A stretch of DNA of 64,000 bases from JADKAV01 sp963732355 (GTDB lineage Bacteria > Actinomycetota > Actinomycetes > S36-B12 > UBA10799), in NCBI GenBank assembly GCA_963732355.1, contig CAVSZD010000002.1, positions 1-64,000 of the forward strand, in the 5' to 3' direction. A program made the position numbers and the translations under genes. Below, in pieces: positions 36,519 through 45,461 of the stretch (positions are counted from its first letter, which is position 1; each line of letters starts with the position of its first letter). Under the pieces are notes generated by a model. It worked only from the letters and a program-made list of their open reading frames with translations. It searched no databases and had not been told where the DNA came from.

Positions 36519-37385
36519 TCACCCACGGCACGGGTGCCCGCGCCCGAGGAGTTTGGGTGCGGTGATCCAGATCAGCTCGTCGACCAGGTCTGCAGACAGG
36601 TACGCCGCGGCCACCTCGGCACCGCCCTCGAGCAGGACGTGCCGGGCACCCAACTCGTACAACTGCCGCAGGACCTCGTTCGGATCATGGTCCTTGATGA
36701 CGACAAAACCCTCAGCCTCTACCTCACCCAGAACCACCCGCAGCGGCTGCTTGACCACGTCGACCCCGCGCACGGTCAACTGGGGGTTGTCGGCGCGGAA
36801 GGTCCCTGCGCCCACCGCGACCGCGTCCACGGTTGCGCGCAGCCTGTGGACCCACGCGCGGGCTTGCTCGCCGGTGACCCAGCGACTACTGCCATCAGTG
36901 GCGGCGATGTAGCCGTCGAGCGTGCTTGCGACTTTGAACGTGACGAACGGGCGACCCGCACCGACCGCGAACAGCCACGGTTCGAGAAAATCTGCAGCCT
37001 CCTCAGCCAAGGGCCCGGCCGACACCTCGACGCCGTTCGCACGCAGGAACTCCGCGCCACCGCCGGCCACGGGTGTGGGGTCAGCCACGGCGTACCGAAC
37101 GGCACGCACACCGGCGTCGACCAGCGCCTGGGAACAGGGAGGGGTGAGGCCGTGATGGTTGCAGGGCTCCAGCGTCACGTACGCGGTGGTTCCCCGGGCG
37201 CGCTCTCCGGCTCGGTTGAGCGCGACCACCTCAGCGTGCGGGGTGCCTGCCCCTTGATGAGTGCCGCTGGCCACGACCTGCCCGTCGTCGTCGACGAGCA
37301 CACAACCGACTCGGGGGTTGGGACCCACAGCGCCATGCACGGAGGCAGCCAGGCTCAGCGCCTGCGCCATGTGTTCGGTGTCCAC
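36519..37385 (-). CDS. ribD: Bifunctional riboflavin deaminase/reductase with C-terminal frameshift
   Basis: The deaminase domain has HAEVVAL and TLEPCNHHGLTPPC (zinc ligands); the reductase domain has TFKVASTLDGYIA and HVLLEGGAEVAAAYL. The GTG at 37385 is used because GGGAGGAGG lies just before it. The frame ends at 36519 after KLLGRGHPCRG. Removing one base near 36536 restores GRGTRAVGDLGIRNIAQAQT and continues to a TGA at 36422, one base before ribE. So about 35 C-terminal residues are lost or altered by a +1 insertion. This may be a sequencing or assembly error or a real mutation; an intact enzyme is needed for riboflavin synthesis. Confidence 0.85.
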   Translation of the reverse strand: MDTEHMAQALSLAASVHGAVGPNPRVGCVLVDDDGQVVASGTHQGAGTPHAEVVALNRAGERARGTTAYVTLEPCNHHGLTPPCSQALVDAGVRAVRYAVADPTPVAGGGAEFLRANGVEVSAGPLAEEAADFLEPWLFAVGAGRPFVTFKVASTLDGYIAATDGSSRWVTGEQARAWVHRLRATVDAVAVGAGTFRADNPQLTVRGVDVVKQPLRVVLGEVEAEGFVVIKDHDPNEVLRQLYELGARHVLLEGGAEVAAAYLSADLVDELIWITAPKLLGRGHPCRG

Positions 37386-37390
37386 CGGCC

Positions 37391-37416
37391 TCCTCCCACA
37401 ACTCGACACGGGAGGA
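37391..37416 (-). promoter_or_regulatory. SD-sequestering hairpin (riboswitch expression platform)
   Basis: On the minus strand TCCTCCC (37416-37410) can pair with GGGAGGA (37397-37391), which is the ribD Shine-Dalgarno. The same TCCTCCC could alternatively pair with the GGGAGGA at the 3' edge of the FMN aptamer (about 37450-37444). This gives a simple ligand-dependent switch at the level of translation. The pairing is seen; the switching mechanism is inferred. Confidence 0.55.
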
Positions 37417-37440
37417 TGTCACCGCGCAGCGGCGAACGGC

Positions 37441-37556
37441 GTTTCCTCCCATCCGGACTTTGACCGTCGGCCCCGGAGTTCCACCGGATCCACCGCTCGC
37501 GCGGGTCGCGGGCTCTCACCGCCGGCTCGGAGTTTCACCGACCCTGGAAACTGCCC
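37441..37556 (-). promoter_or_regulatory. FMN riboswitch (RFN element)
   Basis: Minus-strand blocks match the RFN consensus in order: CAGGGTCGGTGAAACTCC, CCGGCGGTGAGAGCCCGCGA, GTGGATCCGGTGGAACTCCG, GGGCCGACGGTCAAAGTCC and GGATGGGAGGAAACG. It lies about 55 nt upstream of the ribD start and would repress ribD-ribE-ribBA-ribH when FMN is high. The aptamer family is well established. Confidence 0.93.
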
Positions 37557-37674
37557 CTCCATGGTGTCACACGGCCGTTGTCATCCGAGAGGGGTGATCA
37601 ACCCTTGATGCTGTCGACCGCGCGTAGCCGCCCATGGTCGAATTCGGACACTTCACCCACGAAAGAGGAATCCG

Positions 37675-38697
37675 ATGAAGACAACGATCTTGAGTTCGCT
37701 GGCGGTGGCCGGACTTGCCGCCGGAACCTTGATGCTTGCGCCACCCGCCTCGGCGACCTCGATTGGCGGGCAGGACGGCGAGGCGGTCGTCTATCTGCCG
37801 CAGTGCTCGAAGGGGGCCAGCCAGACAGACGCAACAGTGGCCGACTGCAGTTACTCCTACCTGACCAAGAAGGTGGCGCCCGCATACACCTACCTGACTT
37901 CGCAGGGCTATGTGCTGTGGAACAAGGGGACACTCACCTCGCGGGCGCTCAACTTCCCGGCAGCCTCGCAGACCTGGCCCAAGTTGACCAGTCTGTTCGG
38001 AGGCGCTTCGAGCACTGCCACGCCCATCGACATCACCGGGACTGTGGATGAGAACGGCCGCGTCGAACTCCAAGTGGCCTTCGAAACGTTCCTGGACTCA
38101 TCGCTGGGCAAGTGCACACTGTCGGGCACCGTCCAGCTGAGTTCCGACGCGACCGACTCGCTGGGCAAGGGTGTCGGGAAGGCCTACGATCCGGCCACCG
38201 GCCGTTTTGCCGTTGCCAGCGCCACGCCTGCAACCCCGAAGCTCACCCCGGCACCGGGATCGAGTTGTGGTGCGGTCAACGTGGCCTACGACGTGAGCAA
38301 GGGCATGGGCTGGTACCTCAGTGGATACCTGATCATCCCCGGCGGGCAAGCGCCGGTCATCCCGCCCCCGGCCGAGGGTGGCAGTGACATCAAGGTGCAA
38401 GAGGCCAGCGTGAAGACGCCGAAGAAGATCGCCAAATCGGGTAAGACGGTGATTCTGCAGAAGGCAGTGAAGACCAACGCGGGCCAGAAGGCCACCGCCA
38501 AGCTCACGTGGTCGACGAAGAAGAGCGCCAAGGGCACTGCCAAGAAGTTCGCTTCGGTCCAGACCACCAAGAAGGGCAAGGTCACGATCACCACGACGGG
38601 CAAGGCCAAGAAGTTCTACGTGAAGTTGACGTTGAAGGCCCCGAAGAAGGGCGAGTACCAGGCGTACAACTACACGAAGACCTGGAACGTCAAGTAG
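37675..38697 (+). CDS. Secreted protein with lysine-rich C-terminal domain
   Basis: 340 aa. Signal peptide about residues 1-28 (MKTTILSSLAVAGLAAGTLML then PPASA). The middle part (about 30-225) has several Cys residues and Ser/Thr-rich strands. After a Pro-rich linker (VIPPPAEGG) the last ~105 residues are very Lys-rich (KKIAKSGKTVILQKAVKT, TTKKGKVTITTTGKAKKFYV), resembling Ig-like basic domains that may bind wall polymers. SD AAAGAGGAATCCG. Divergent from the rib operon; its end overlaps rpe by 8 bp. Function unknown. Confidence 0.75.
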   Translation: MKTTILSSLAVAGLAAGTLMLAPPASATSIGGQDGEAVVYLPQCSKGASQTDATVADCSYSYLTKKVAPAYTYLTSQGYVLWNKGTLTSRALNFPAASQTWPKLTSLFGGASSTATPIDITGTVDENGRVELQVAFETFLDSSLGKCTLSGTVQLSSDATDSLGKGVGKAYDPATGRFAVASATPATPKLTPAPGSSCGAVNVAYDVSKGMGWYLSGYLIIPGGQAPVIPPPAEGGSDIKVQEASVKTPKKIAKSGKTVILQKAVKTNAGQKATAKLTWSTKKSAKGTAKKFASVQTTKKGKVTITTTGKAKKFYVKLTLKAPKKGEYQAYNYTKTWNVK

Positions 38698-39352
38698 AGG
38701 CTCTGGTTCCGGCCGCCGCCCGTAGTTTGTCTACGGCGGCGGCCGGGTCGTCTGCACCGTAGACGGCAGACCCGGCCACGAAAACGTCCGCGCCAGCCTC
38801 GGCGCAGATCTCAATCGTGCGCAGGTCCACGCCACCATCAACCTGCAACCACACCCCGGAATCACCGATGAGATCGCGGGCACGACGAATCTTCGGGACG
38901 ACCACGTCGAGGAACTTCTGTCCGCCAAAGCCCGGCTCGACCGTCATGATCAGCAACATGTCGAACTCAGGCAGAAGCTCGGCAAAGGGCTCAACAGGTG
39001 TCGCAGGACGCAGGCCAAGCCCCGCTCGGGCACCGTGCCGGCGCAGGTCACGTGCGAGCTTGATCGGGGCGGTGGCGGCCTCCACATGGAAGGTCACGCT
39101 CCCGGCGCCGGCCTCGGCATACCCGGGAGCCCACCTGTCGGGATCCTCGATCATCAGGTGGCAGTCGACGGGGGTGTCCACGGTCTTGAGCAACGACTCG
39201 ACGACCGGCATGCCCAGGGTCAGGTTCGGCACGAAGTGGTTGTCCATGACATCCACGTGCAACCAGTCGGCATGCCCGGCGACGGCTTGACAGTCAGCGG
39301 CAAGATTGGCGAAGTCGGCTGACAGGATGCTCGGCGATATCTGGATGCCCAC
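38690..39352 (-). CDS. rpe: Ribulose-phosphate 3-epimerase
   Basis: Pentose-phosphate pathway TIM-barrel enzyme, 220 aa. Conserved ISPSILSADFANL, HVDVMDNHFVPNLT, LIMTVEPGFGGQKF and LQVDGGVD with the metal-binding His/Asp residues. The GTG at 39352 gives the normal N-terminus; the long upstream frame lies inside rsmB. TAGCGT lies 8 nt upstream of the GTG. Last gene of the metK-priA-def-fmt-rsmB-rpe cluster. Confidence 0.95.
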   Translation of the reverse strand: MGIQISPSILSADFANLAADCQAVAGHADWLHVDVMDNHFVPNLTLGMPVVESLLKTVDTPVDCHLMIEDPDRWAPGYAEAGAGSVTFHVEAATAPIKLARDLRRHGARAGLGLRPATPVEPFAELLPEFDMLLIMTVEPGFGGQKFLDVVVPKIRRARDLIGDSGVWLQVDGGVDLRTIEICAEAGADVFVAGSAVYGADDPAAAVDKLRAAAGTRAST

Positions 39353-39363
39353 GGGAGACGACG

Positions 39364-40689
39364 CTAGTCGGTGAGAGCGAGTTTGCGCAGCAGCGCAAGG
39401 TACATGCCATCGGTGTCGTGCCGCTGTGGCCACAGCCGCACGGCCTGCCCGTCGGCGCAATCGGGGACGTCTGGCAGTAGGTCCGCGGCCGACTCGAGCC
39501 GGGCGTCGTCGCGTCGGCGAAGCACGTCTTCGACCACAAGATCTGTCTCCGCCAAGTGCGGAGAGCACGTCACATAGGCGACCACTCCCCCCGGCTGACA
39601 CACATCCAGTGCGTGATTGAGCAAACGGCGCTGCAGGTCCGCAAGCTCGGGGATGTCTGAAGGGCGGCGCCGCCACCGGGACTCCGGACGCCGACGCAGC
39701 ACACCCAGGCCCGAGCACGGGGCGTCCAGAAGCACCCGGCTGAAGGAACCCTCGACGGCACCCGCATCGGCCACAACGACCTCTGCTCTACCCGGAGTGC
39801 CACGCAAGGCGGATTCGACCAGGTCGGCGCGGTGGCGATGCTGTTCGACGGCAAGCAACTCCCCGTCGTCACCGAGGAGGTCGGCCAATAGTGCTGCCTT
39901 TCCCCCAGGTCCTGCGCACATGTCCAACCATCGGTCGTCAGGGCCCTGCACCTGCGCGCGGGACAAAGCCAGCACCATGAGTTGGCTGCCCAGATCCTGC
40001 ACGCCGGCGCGGGCATCGCGGACCGGACCAAGGGACCCCGGGTCGGTGCCCTTGAGGTACACACCCCACGGGGACCAGGGGGTGGGCTCACCGGGCAGTT
40101 CGTCGCGGCTGATCCGCGCCGGACGGGCGGCGAGGGTGATGCGGGGTGGTTCGTTGTCGCGCTCAAGCAGGGCGGGCAGTTCCGCGGGGCCAAGGACGTC
40201 GCGGAACGCCCTGATGATCCATTCGGGGTGCGAGTACTCCGCAGCCGTCAAGGCGTCACCGGAAAGTCCTTTGGTGGCCTTGGCCAGCAGAACCTCCTGG
40301 TCGTCCGCGGCAATCCGGCGCATCACGGCGTTGACGAAACCTTTAGCCGACACCGCGCCCACGGACACAGTCAGCCGGACTGCGTTGTCCACCACGGCGT
40401 GAGCGGGCTTGCCGAGGTACATGTGCTCAGCGGTGGCCATCCGCAGGATGTCGAGAACACGTGGGTCCACCTTGTCCAGACCGCGATTCACAGCGGTGGC
40501 GATCACCGCGTCGAGGGTTCCTCGGCGTCGCAACGTGGTGTAGACGAGTTCGGTGGTGAGGCCACGGTCCGCTTTCGACATGTCCGTGTCGGAGAGGGCG
40601 GAGGACAGTGCGAGATTCGCGTATGCGTCATCGGCTCCGACCTGGTGCAGGACGTCGTACGCTGCGCGGCGGGCTGGGCTCAGACTCAC
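39364..40689 (-). CDS. rsmB: 16S rRNA m5C967 methyltransferase (RsmB/Sun type)
   Basis: 441 aa. The N-terminal NusB-like RNA-binding domain (about 1-140) is followed by a SAM-dependent RsmB domain. Motif IV is DAPCSGLGVLRRRPESRWRR, and the second catalytic Cys is in VTCSPHLAETD. The GTG at 40689 overlaps the fmt stop by 4 nt (GTGA). Confidence 0.95.
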   Translation of the reverse strand: MSLSPARRAAYDVLHQVGADDAYANLALSSALSDTDMSKADRGLTTELVYTTLRRRGTLDAVIATAVNRGLDKVDPRVLDILRMATAEHMYLGKPAHAVVDNAVRLTVSVGAVSAKGFVNAVMRRIAADDQEVLLAKATKGLSGDALTAAEYSHPEWIIRAFRDVLGPAELPALLERDNEPPRITLAARPARISRDELPGEPTPWSPWGVYLKGTDPGSLGPVRDARAGVQDLGSQLMVLALSRAQVQGPDDRWLDMCAGPGGKAALLADLLGDDGELLAVEQHRHRADLVESALRGTPGRAEVVVADAGAVEGSFSRVLLDAPCSGLGVLRRRPESRWRRRPSDIPELADLQRRLLNHALDVCQPGGVVAYVTCSPHLAETDLVVEDVLRRRDDARLESAADLLPDVPDCADGQAVRLWPQRHDTDGMYLALLRKLALTD

Positions 40690-41603
40690 TGCAGGACCAT
40701 GTGGTCTGCGTGCATACCGCGGGCCCAGTCCGTGGCGGCCATGGCCTTCTTGCCAGCGGGCTGGACCGTGCCGAGTTCCACCGCCGAGCTCAGGGTCCCC
40801 ACGAGGACCCGCTTCTTCTCGACCTGCAGCACCCCGGGCTCCAACTGCTGGTCGGAGATCGACACGGGTTGCAGCTTCACTTTGGTGTCCCCCAGCATGG
40901 TCCATGCCCCTGGCGCCGGAGTGCATGCGCGGATCCGACGATCAACGGCCAGCGCCGGTTCGTCCCACCGGACTCGGGCATCCTCAGCAGTGATCTTGGG
41001 CGCCAAGCTGACCCCGTCCGACGACTGCGCGACGGCATGCACCGTGCCCTGCTCGATCCCGTCAAGAGCCCGGACGAGCAGCTCAGCACCGGAGTGCGCG
41101 AGCCTGCCCAGCAGGTCCCCGGAGGTGTCACGAGGACCAATGGCCTCGGTCACCACACCGAAGACCGGGCCTGTGTCCATGCCGGCTTCGAGTTGGAACA
41201 CAGCCGCCCCCGTCAGATCGTCCCCGGCCATCACAGCCCGTTGGACCGGCGCTGCCCCACGCCACGCGGGGAGCAGCGAGAAATGCAGATTGACCCAGCC
41301 CTTGGCGGGGATGTCCAAGACGGTCTGCGGGATCAGAGCTCCATAAGCCACCACCGGACAGCAGTCGGGCTGCAAGGCCGCCAACTGGTCGATGAAGTCC
41401 GGGTCACTGGGCCGTGCCGGCTTGAGGGCGGGAATACCGAGTTCCTCGGCGACCCGGCTCACTGGGCTCGGTGTGAGCCGATGGCCACGTCCGGCCACCG
41501 CGTCGGGGCGGGTCACGACGGCAACGACCTCGTGGTGCGAAGCGAGCAGGGCCTGCAGACTCACGACCGCCACCTCGGGCGTTCCGGCGAACACGAGCCT
41601 CAT
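40686..41603 (-). CDS. fmt: Methionyl-tRNA formyltransferase
   Basis: Formylates initiator Met-tRNA. 305 aa. N-terminal FAGTPEVAVVSLQALLASHH and the formyl-transfer signature NLHFSLLPAWRGAAPVQRAV, with ALI as the start of the catalytic loop. It overlaps def by 4 nt (ATGA), forming the usual def-fmt pair. Confidence 0.96.
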   Translation of the reverse strand: MRLVFAGTPEVAVVSLQALLASHHEVVAVVTRPDAVAGRGHRLTPSPVSRVAEELGIPALKPARPSDPDFIDQLAALQPDCCPVVAYGALIPQTVLDIPAKGWVNLHFSLLPAWRGAAPVQRAVMAGDDLTGAAVFQLEAGMDTGPVFGVVTEAIGPRDTSGDLLGRLAHSGAELLVRALDGIEQGTVHAVAQSSDGVSLAPKITAEDARVRWDEPALAVDRRIRACTPAPGAWTMLGDTKVKLQPVSISDQQLEPGVLQVEKKRVLVGTLSSAVELGTVQPAGKKAMAATDWARGMHADHMVLQ

Positions 41604-42163
41604 CTGGGTGTCCTTTGCAGGTGGGGGCTGGTCTTGACCAGAGTGTCCGGGCCGAACCAGTCAGATTCGCGGATGAGCTTCATGGCTTCCTTGCGCTGTT
41701 GGGCATCAAGCCGGTCGATGAATAGCACGCCATCGAGGTGATCGGTCTCGTGCTGGACGCAGCGGGAGAGCAGGTGAGTGCCCTCGACGGTGATCGGATC
41801 TCCGTGCATGTTGAAGCCGCGGGCAACGACCCCGAGCGCACGCGGGGTGGGGAAGCGCAGCTCGGGGATGGACAGACAGCCTTCCTCTTCCTCCTGGCGT
41901 TCATCGGAGAGGTCCAAGTCCGGGTTGACCAGATGGCCGAGTTCGCCATCGACGTAGTAGGTGAACACCCGCAGACCCACCCCCAACTGGGGTGCGGCCA
42001 ATCCGACACCTGGGGCGTCCATCATGGTGTCGGTCAGATCCTGCACGAGGCGTCGTAGTTGCTTGTCGAAGTCCACAACCGGCACTGCGGGGGTGCGCAG
42101 AACAGGATCGCCGAACAGGCGGATATCGACGACGGACACGCCAGTGAGTCTACGGTGAGTCAC
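41600..42163 (-). CDS. def: Peptide deformylase
   Basis: Removes the N-formyl group from nascent proteins. Metal-binding motifs: GVGLAAPQLG, EEGCLSIPE and QHETDHLDG (HExxH). The GTG at 42163 overlaps priA by 4 nt (GTGA), giving 187 aa. A second GTG eight codons later (42139) has TAGACT 7 nt upstream and would give the shorter usual N-terminus, so it could be a leaderless internal start. Confidence 0.94.
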   Translation of the reverse strand: MTHRRLTGVSVVDIRLFGDPVLRTPAVPVVDFDKQLRRLVQDLTDTMMDAPGVGLAAPQLGVGLRVFTYYVDGELGHLVNPDLDLSDERQEEEEGCLSIPELRFPTPRALGVVARGFNMHGDPITVEGTHLLSRCVQHETDHLDGVLFIDRLDAQQRKEAMKLIRESDWFGPDTLVKTSPHLQRTPR

Positions 42164-44001
42164 CTTCCCCCGAGGTCGACAGGATCCACCCGGACCTCGA
42201 CGACGGCTCTGCCCGCCCGTGAGCGCTTCGACTGCTGCTCCTGGACGTACTTCAGCAAGCCAGCGGCTCGTCCGAGCGGTGCAAGCAATAGCGCCTCAGC
42301 ACCACCGGCCGTCTCCAGTGGACCCAGCACCTCACCGGTGAACCCCTCTAGCCACTCGGTTACCGCCTCTAACGAGCCTCGCAACCGCACGCAACGGTAC
42401 GCGGGTGGCATATGCGCTTGTTCCCTGTCGGCGCGCTCGGATTCGGCAAGCGACGCGAGGTCGTTGCGGACCAGGGCCTGCACGACGTGGGCGTCCTGAG
42501 CAGCCACCAGCATGGTTTGCGCGTCGGGGGCCGTCACAGCGATCGCTGCCATCCAGCGCCGCGCGGCTTCCTCCCGCGCCCGCAGACTCATGCGCGACAA
42601 GAGCACCTCGGTGTCCAGGATCAACAAGGCGGCAAAACCGCCCACGACCTGCGGTTCAGAACCCGGGGTGGCGACCACAATCCCTTGTTCGGCACCAACC
42701 TCGTCGACCACTCCGGACTCAGCGTCGCTGCGGATGACCGGCACCGCCGGGAAGGCCCGCTCCAACTCCTCGGCACTCTTCCTGGCGCCCGCGCCGATGG
42801 GAACGAACGTGCGGTGGCCGCAGGCGCTGCACTGCTCGTGGGGCAACTGGCACAGCCAGCACCGCGGTTGTCCTGCTCGGTCCGGGCGGACACCTCCCCC
42901 ACACCGTTGGCAGCGGGCGATCTGCGAGCACTGCGCGCATAACAGGCCCGTGCTCCCGCCCGCCCGTGGCACCTGGACCAGGACCAGCCCTTTCTCCAGG
43001 CCGGCGCGTACGAGGTTGAAGGCCCTGCCGGGGACTCGGCGACGATCAGCGTCGGGCTCCACGAGAGCTTCCACGCGGTAGCGACGGGCTCGCGCGCCCT
43101 CCCTGGACAAGGTCACGCTGCCGGCATTTGCGTCGTGCAGCCATTGGGCCGTTGCAACCGTGCGGGTGTAGCCACCGACCAGGACATGCGCCCCGGCTCG
43201 CCAGCCCCGCAGCGCAGCCACCTCCCGTGCGTGCCAGCCCGGCGTCTGGACTTCAGCCAGTACGTCATCGCCGTCGTCCCAAACTGCGATCAGACCAAGG
43301 TCGCGCACCGGGGCGAAGACTGCCGAGCGGGTGCCGATCACCACTGTCCTGGAACCTGCCAGGATCTCGAGATGGGTCTTGTACCGCAGGCGGTTCGACA
43401 CCTCAGCTGACACCACGGCGAGCAACTCCGAAGGCAGCACCTGCGTGCATGCGGCGTACAGGTGGCGGACATCCCGGGCGTCGGGCACGACGAGCACGAC
43501 CCCACGGCCCGCTGCAGCCGTCTCGGCTGCCCTTTCGGCCAGCATCGCGAACGGGTCATCGTGGGGATGGCAGATCCAACTCGACGCGCCTTTGGTCGAT
43601 ACCGAGTACTGCGCCCACTGGTCGGTCTGGGGGGCGCTCGGCAGGCCTTCCGCGGGCAGGTACTCCTTCTTCTCCACCGCGGCTACCCGTGGCGGAACAG
43701 CGAACCTGAGCACGTCGCTGAGGCTGCCCGCGTAACGGTCGGCCACCAAACGCGCAAGCCCCGTGATCTCCGAGGTCAGCACAGACGGGCCGGCGACTTT
43801 CAACAGTGGCTGCAAGGCGCCTTCGAAGTCACTGGGTCCCCGCTCGACGAGCCATGCGCCAACCTGACGGCCGTGGAAGCGCACCTTGACCCGGCAACCG
43901 GGCACGGCCGCCTCGTCGAGGTCGGCGGGGATTGAGAAGTCAAACAGGCGGTCCAGGTGCGGCAACGGCGACTCGATGGCCACGCGCGCAACGTCGGTCA
44001 C
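42160..44001 (-). CDS. priA: PriA-like primosomal protein without helicase motifs
   Basis: 613 aa. The N-terminal DNA-binding domain (about 1-105) and the zinc-binding region are present (CAQCSQIARCQRCGG and CWLCQLPHEQCSACGH). The Walker A position reads YSVSTKGASS and the DEAH position WDDGDDVLAE, so ATP hydrolysis and helicase activity are unlikely. This degenerate form is the norm for actinobacterial PriA and is thought to act in replication restart by protein contacts. It overlaps metK and def by 4 nt each. Confidence 0.9.
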   Translation of the reverse strand: MTDVARVAIESPLPHLDRLFDFSIPADLDEAAVPGCRVKVRFHGRQVGAWLVERGPSDFEGALQPLLKVAGPSVLTSEITGLARLVADRYAGSLSDVLRFAVPPRVAAVEKKEYLPAEGLPSAPQTDQWAQYSVSTKGASSWICHPHDDPFAMLAERAAETAAAGRGVVLVVPDARDVRHLYAACTQVLPSELLAVVSAEVSNRLRYKTHLEILAGSRTVVIGTRSAVFAPVRDLGLIAVWDDGDDVLAEVQTPGWHAREVAALRGWRAGAHVLVGGYTRTVATAQWLHDANAGSVTLSREGARARRYRVEALVEPDADRRRVPGRAFNLVRAGLEKGLVLVQVPRAGGSTGLLCAQCSQIARCQRCGGGVRPDRAGQPRCWLCQLPHEQCSACGHRTFVPIGAGARKSAEELERAFPAVPVIRSDAESGVVDEVGAEQGIVVATPGSEPQVVGGFAALLILDTEVLLSRMSLRAREEAARRWMAAIAVTAPDAQTMLVAAQDAHVVQALVRNDLASLAESERADREQAHMPPAYRCVRLRGSLEAVTEWLEGFTGEVLGPLETAGGAEALLLAPLGRAAGLLKYVQEQQSKRSRAGRAVVEVRVDPVDLGGR

Positions 44002-45191
44002 CCTTTGACTGCGGACTTCAAAGCCTCCACCCTGTCGGTCCGCTCCCAGGTGAAGTCAGGCTCCTCGCGGCCGAAGTGACCATACGCGGCGGTCGCGGCA
44101 TAGATCGGGCGCTTGAGGTCCAGATCCCTGATGATCGCCGCTGGTCGCAAGTCGAACACCTCCAGGATCGCGTCTTCCAGTTGGGCGTCGGGCACCACTG
44201 AAGTGCCGTACGACTCCACGAACAACCCGACCGGGTGGGCTGTGCCGATGGCGTATGAGACCTGGACTTCGCAGCGGGTGGCCAGTCCCGCGGCCACCAC
44301 GTTCTTGGCCACCCAGCGCATGGCGTACGCCGCTGAGCGGTCGACCTTCGACGGATCCTTGCCCGAGAACGCGCCTCCCCCGTGACGTGCCATGCCACCG
44401 TAGGTGTCCACGATGATCTTGCGCCCTGTGAGGCCGGCGTCGGCCGCAGGACCGCCCTCAACGAAGCGCCCAGTCGGGTTGACCAGCATCCGCACATCCG
44501 AGGTGAGAAGTTCGAGATCGGCCAATTCCGGGGCGATCACGAACTCCTCGATATCGGGGCCCAGCAGTGTGTCTCGGTCGATGTCGTCGATGTGCTGGCT
44601 GGAGACAACCACCGTGTTCACAGCCGCCGGCCGCGTTCCGTCGTACTCGATGGTCACCTGCACTTTGCCGTCCGGGCGCAGGTAGGGGACGACGGCTTGC
44701 TTGCGGACCGCGGTGAGCCGCCGGCTCAGACGATGCGCCAGCGCGATCGGCATGGGCATGAGTTCCGGGGTGTCGGTGCAGGCATAACCGAACATCAATC
44801 CCTGGTCACCGGCGCCCTGCGCATCGAGCGGATCGGCGCTGCCCTCATGGCGCTCTTCCCAGGAATCATCGACGCCCTGACGGATGTCCTCCGACTGCTG
44901 GTCCAGGGACACCGAGATGCCGCAGGACTGACCGTCGAAACCCTTCTCCGACGAGTCGTACCCGATGTCAAGGATGCATTCTCGGACTTTGCGAGGGATG
45001 TCCACGTAGGTCTTGGTGTTCACCTCACCGGCAACCACGACCAGGCCGGTGGTCACCAGCGTTTCAACCGCTACGTGGGAATCCGGGTCGTCGGCCAGCA
45101 TCGCATCCAGAATGGTGTCGCTGATCTGGTCGGCGATCTTGTCGGGGTGACCTTCAGTCACCGATTCCGAGGAAAACAGGCGCTTTGCCAC
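43998..45191 (-). CDS. metK: S-adenosylmethionine synthetase
   Basis: Makes SAM from methionine and ATP. 397 aa from the GTG at 45191, with AAGGAGG 6 nt upstream. The signatures GAGDQGLMFGYA and GGGAFSGKDPSKVDRSAAY are intact. The upstream in-frame extension runs through repeat sequence and is not coding. A -10-like TAGACT is at 45222-45217. No SAM riboswitch is visible in the leader. Confidence 0.96.
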   Translation of the reverse strand: MAKRLFSSESVTEGHPDKIADQISDTILDAMLADDPDSHVAVETLVTTGLVVVAGEVNTKTYVDIPRKVRECILDIGYDSSEKGFDGQSCGISVSLDQQSEDIRQGVDDSWEERHEGSADPLDAQGAGDQGLMFGYACTDTPELMPMPIALAHRLSRRLTAVRKQAVVPYLRPDGKVQVTIEYDGTRPAAVNTVVVSSQHIDDIDRDTLLGPDIEEFVIAPELADLELLTSDVRMLVNPTGRFVEGGPAADAGLTGRKIIVDTYGGMARHGGGAFSGKDPSKVDRSAAYAMRWVAKNVVAAGLATRCEVQVSYAIGTAHPVGLFVESYGTSVVPDAQLEDAILEVFDLRPAAIIRDLDLKRPIYAATAAYGHFGREEPDFTWERTDRVEALKSAVKG

Positions 45192-45268
45192 AGGAGCCCT
45201 CCTTGATTCTCGCCCGAGTCTACGGAAGGGGTCGGACACGACCCGTGTGACCTGTGGATGCTCAAGGC

Positions 45269-45344
45269 GTTGGTTGACGTTCGGGTAGTTGGTTGACGCC
45301 TGTCGCCCGACGAGCCTCAACCAACTGCACGAACCCCACCCAAC
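45269..45344. repeat. Palindromic element A3 (diverged copy)
   Basis: GTTCGGGTAGTTGGTTGA (45279-45296) pairs with TCAACCAACTGCACGAAC (45317-45334) with two mismatches. It keeps the GTTGGTTGACG left flank of elements A1/A2 (58889, 59107) but lacks the right outer arm. It lies in the 409-bp gap between coaBC and metK. Confidence 0.7.
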
Positions 45345-45461
45345 GCAGGATTGGGGGTCAGCGGCCACGGTGAGCCGACCCCGTGGCGTGAGAATGAGCG
45401 CAGCTGCCGGAAGTTGAGGCGCACAGGTGGTTTCGGTACTCCGCCGCCAGCGTCACGAGCC

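Noticed and set aside
42600..43600. PriA looking like a decayed gene because helicase motifs are missing
   Set aside because: Actinobacterial PriA normally lacks these motifs; the zinc cysteines and full length are intact, so it is not a pseudogene.
45192..45268. SAM riboswitch before metK
   Set aside because: No SAM-I, SAM-II or SAM-IV-like core seen; the short leader has only an SD and a -10-like hexamer.
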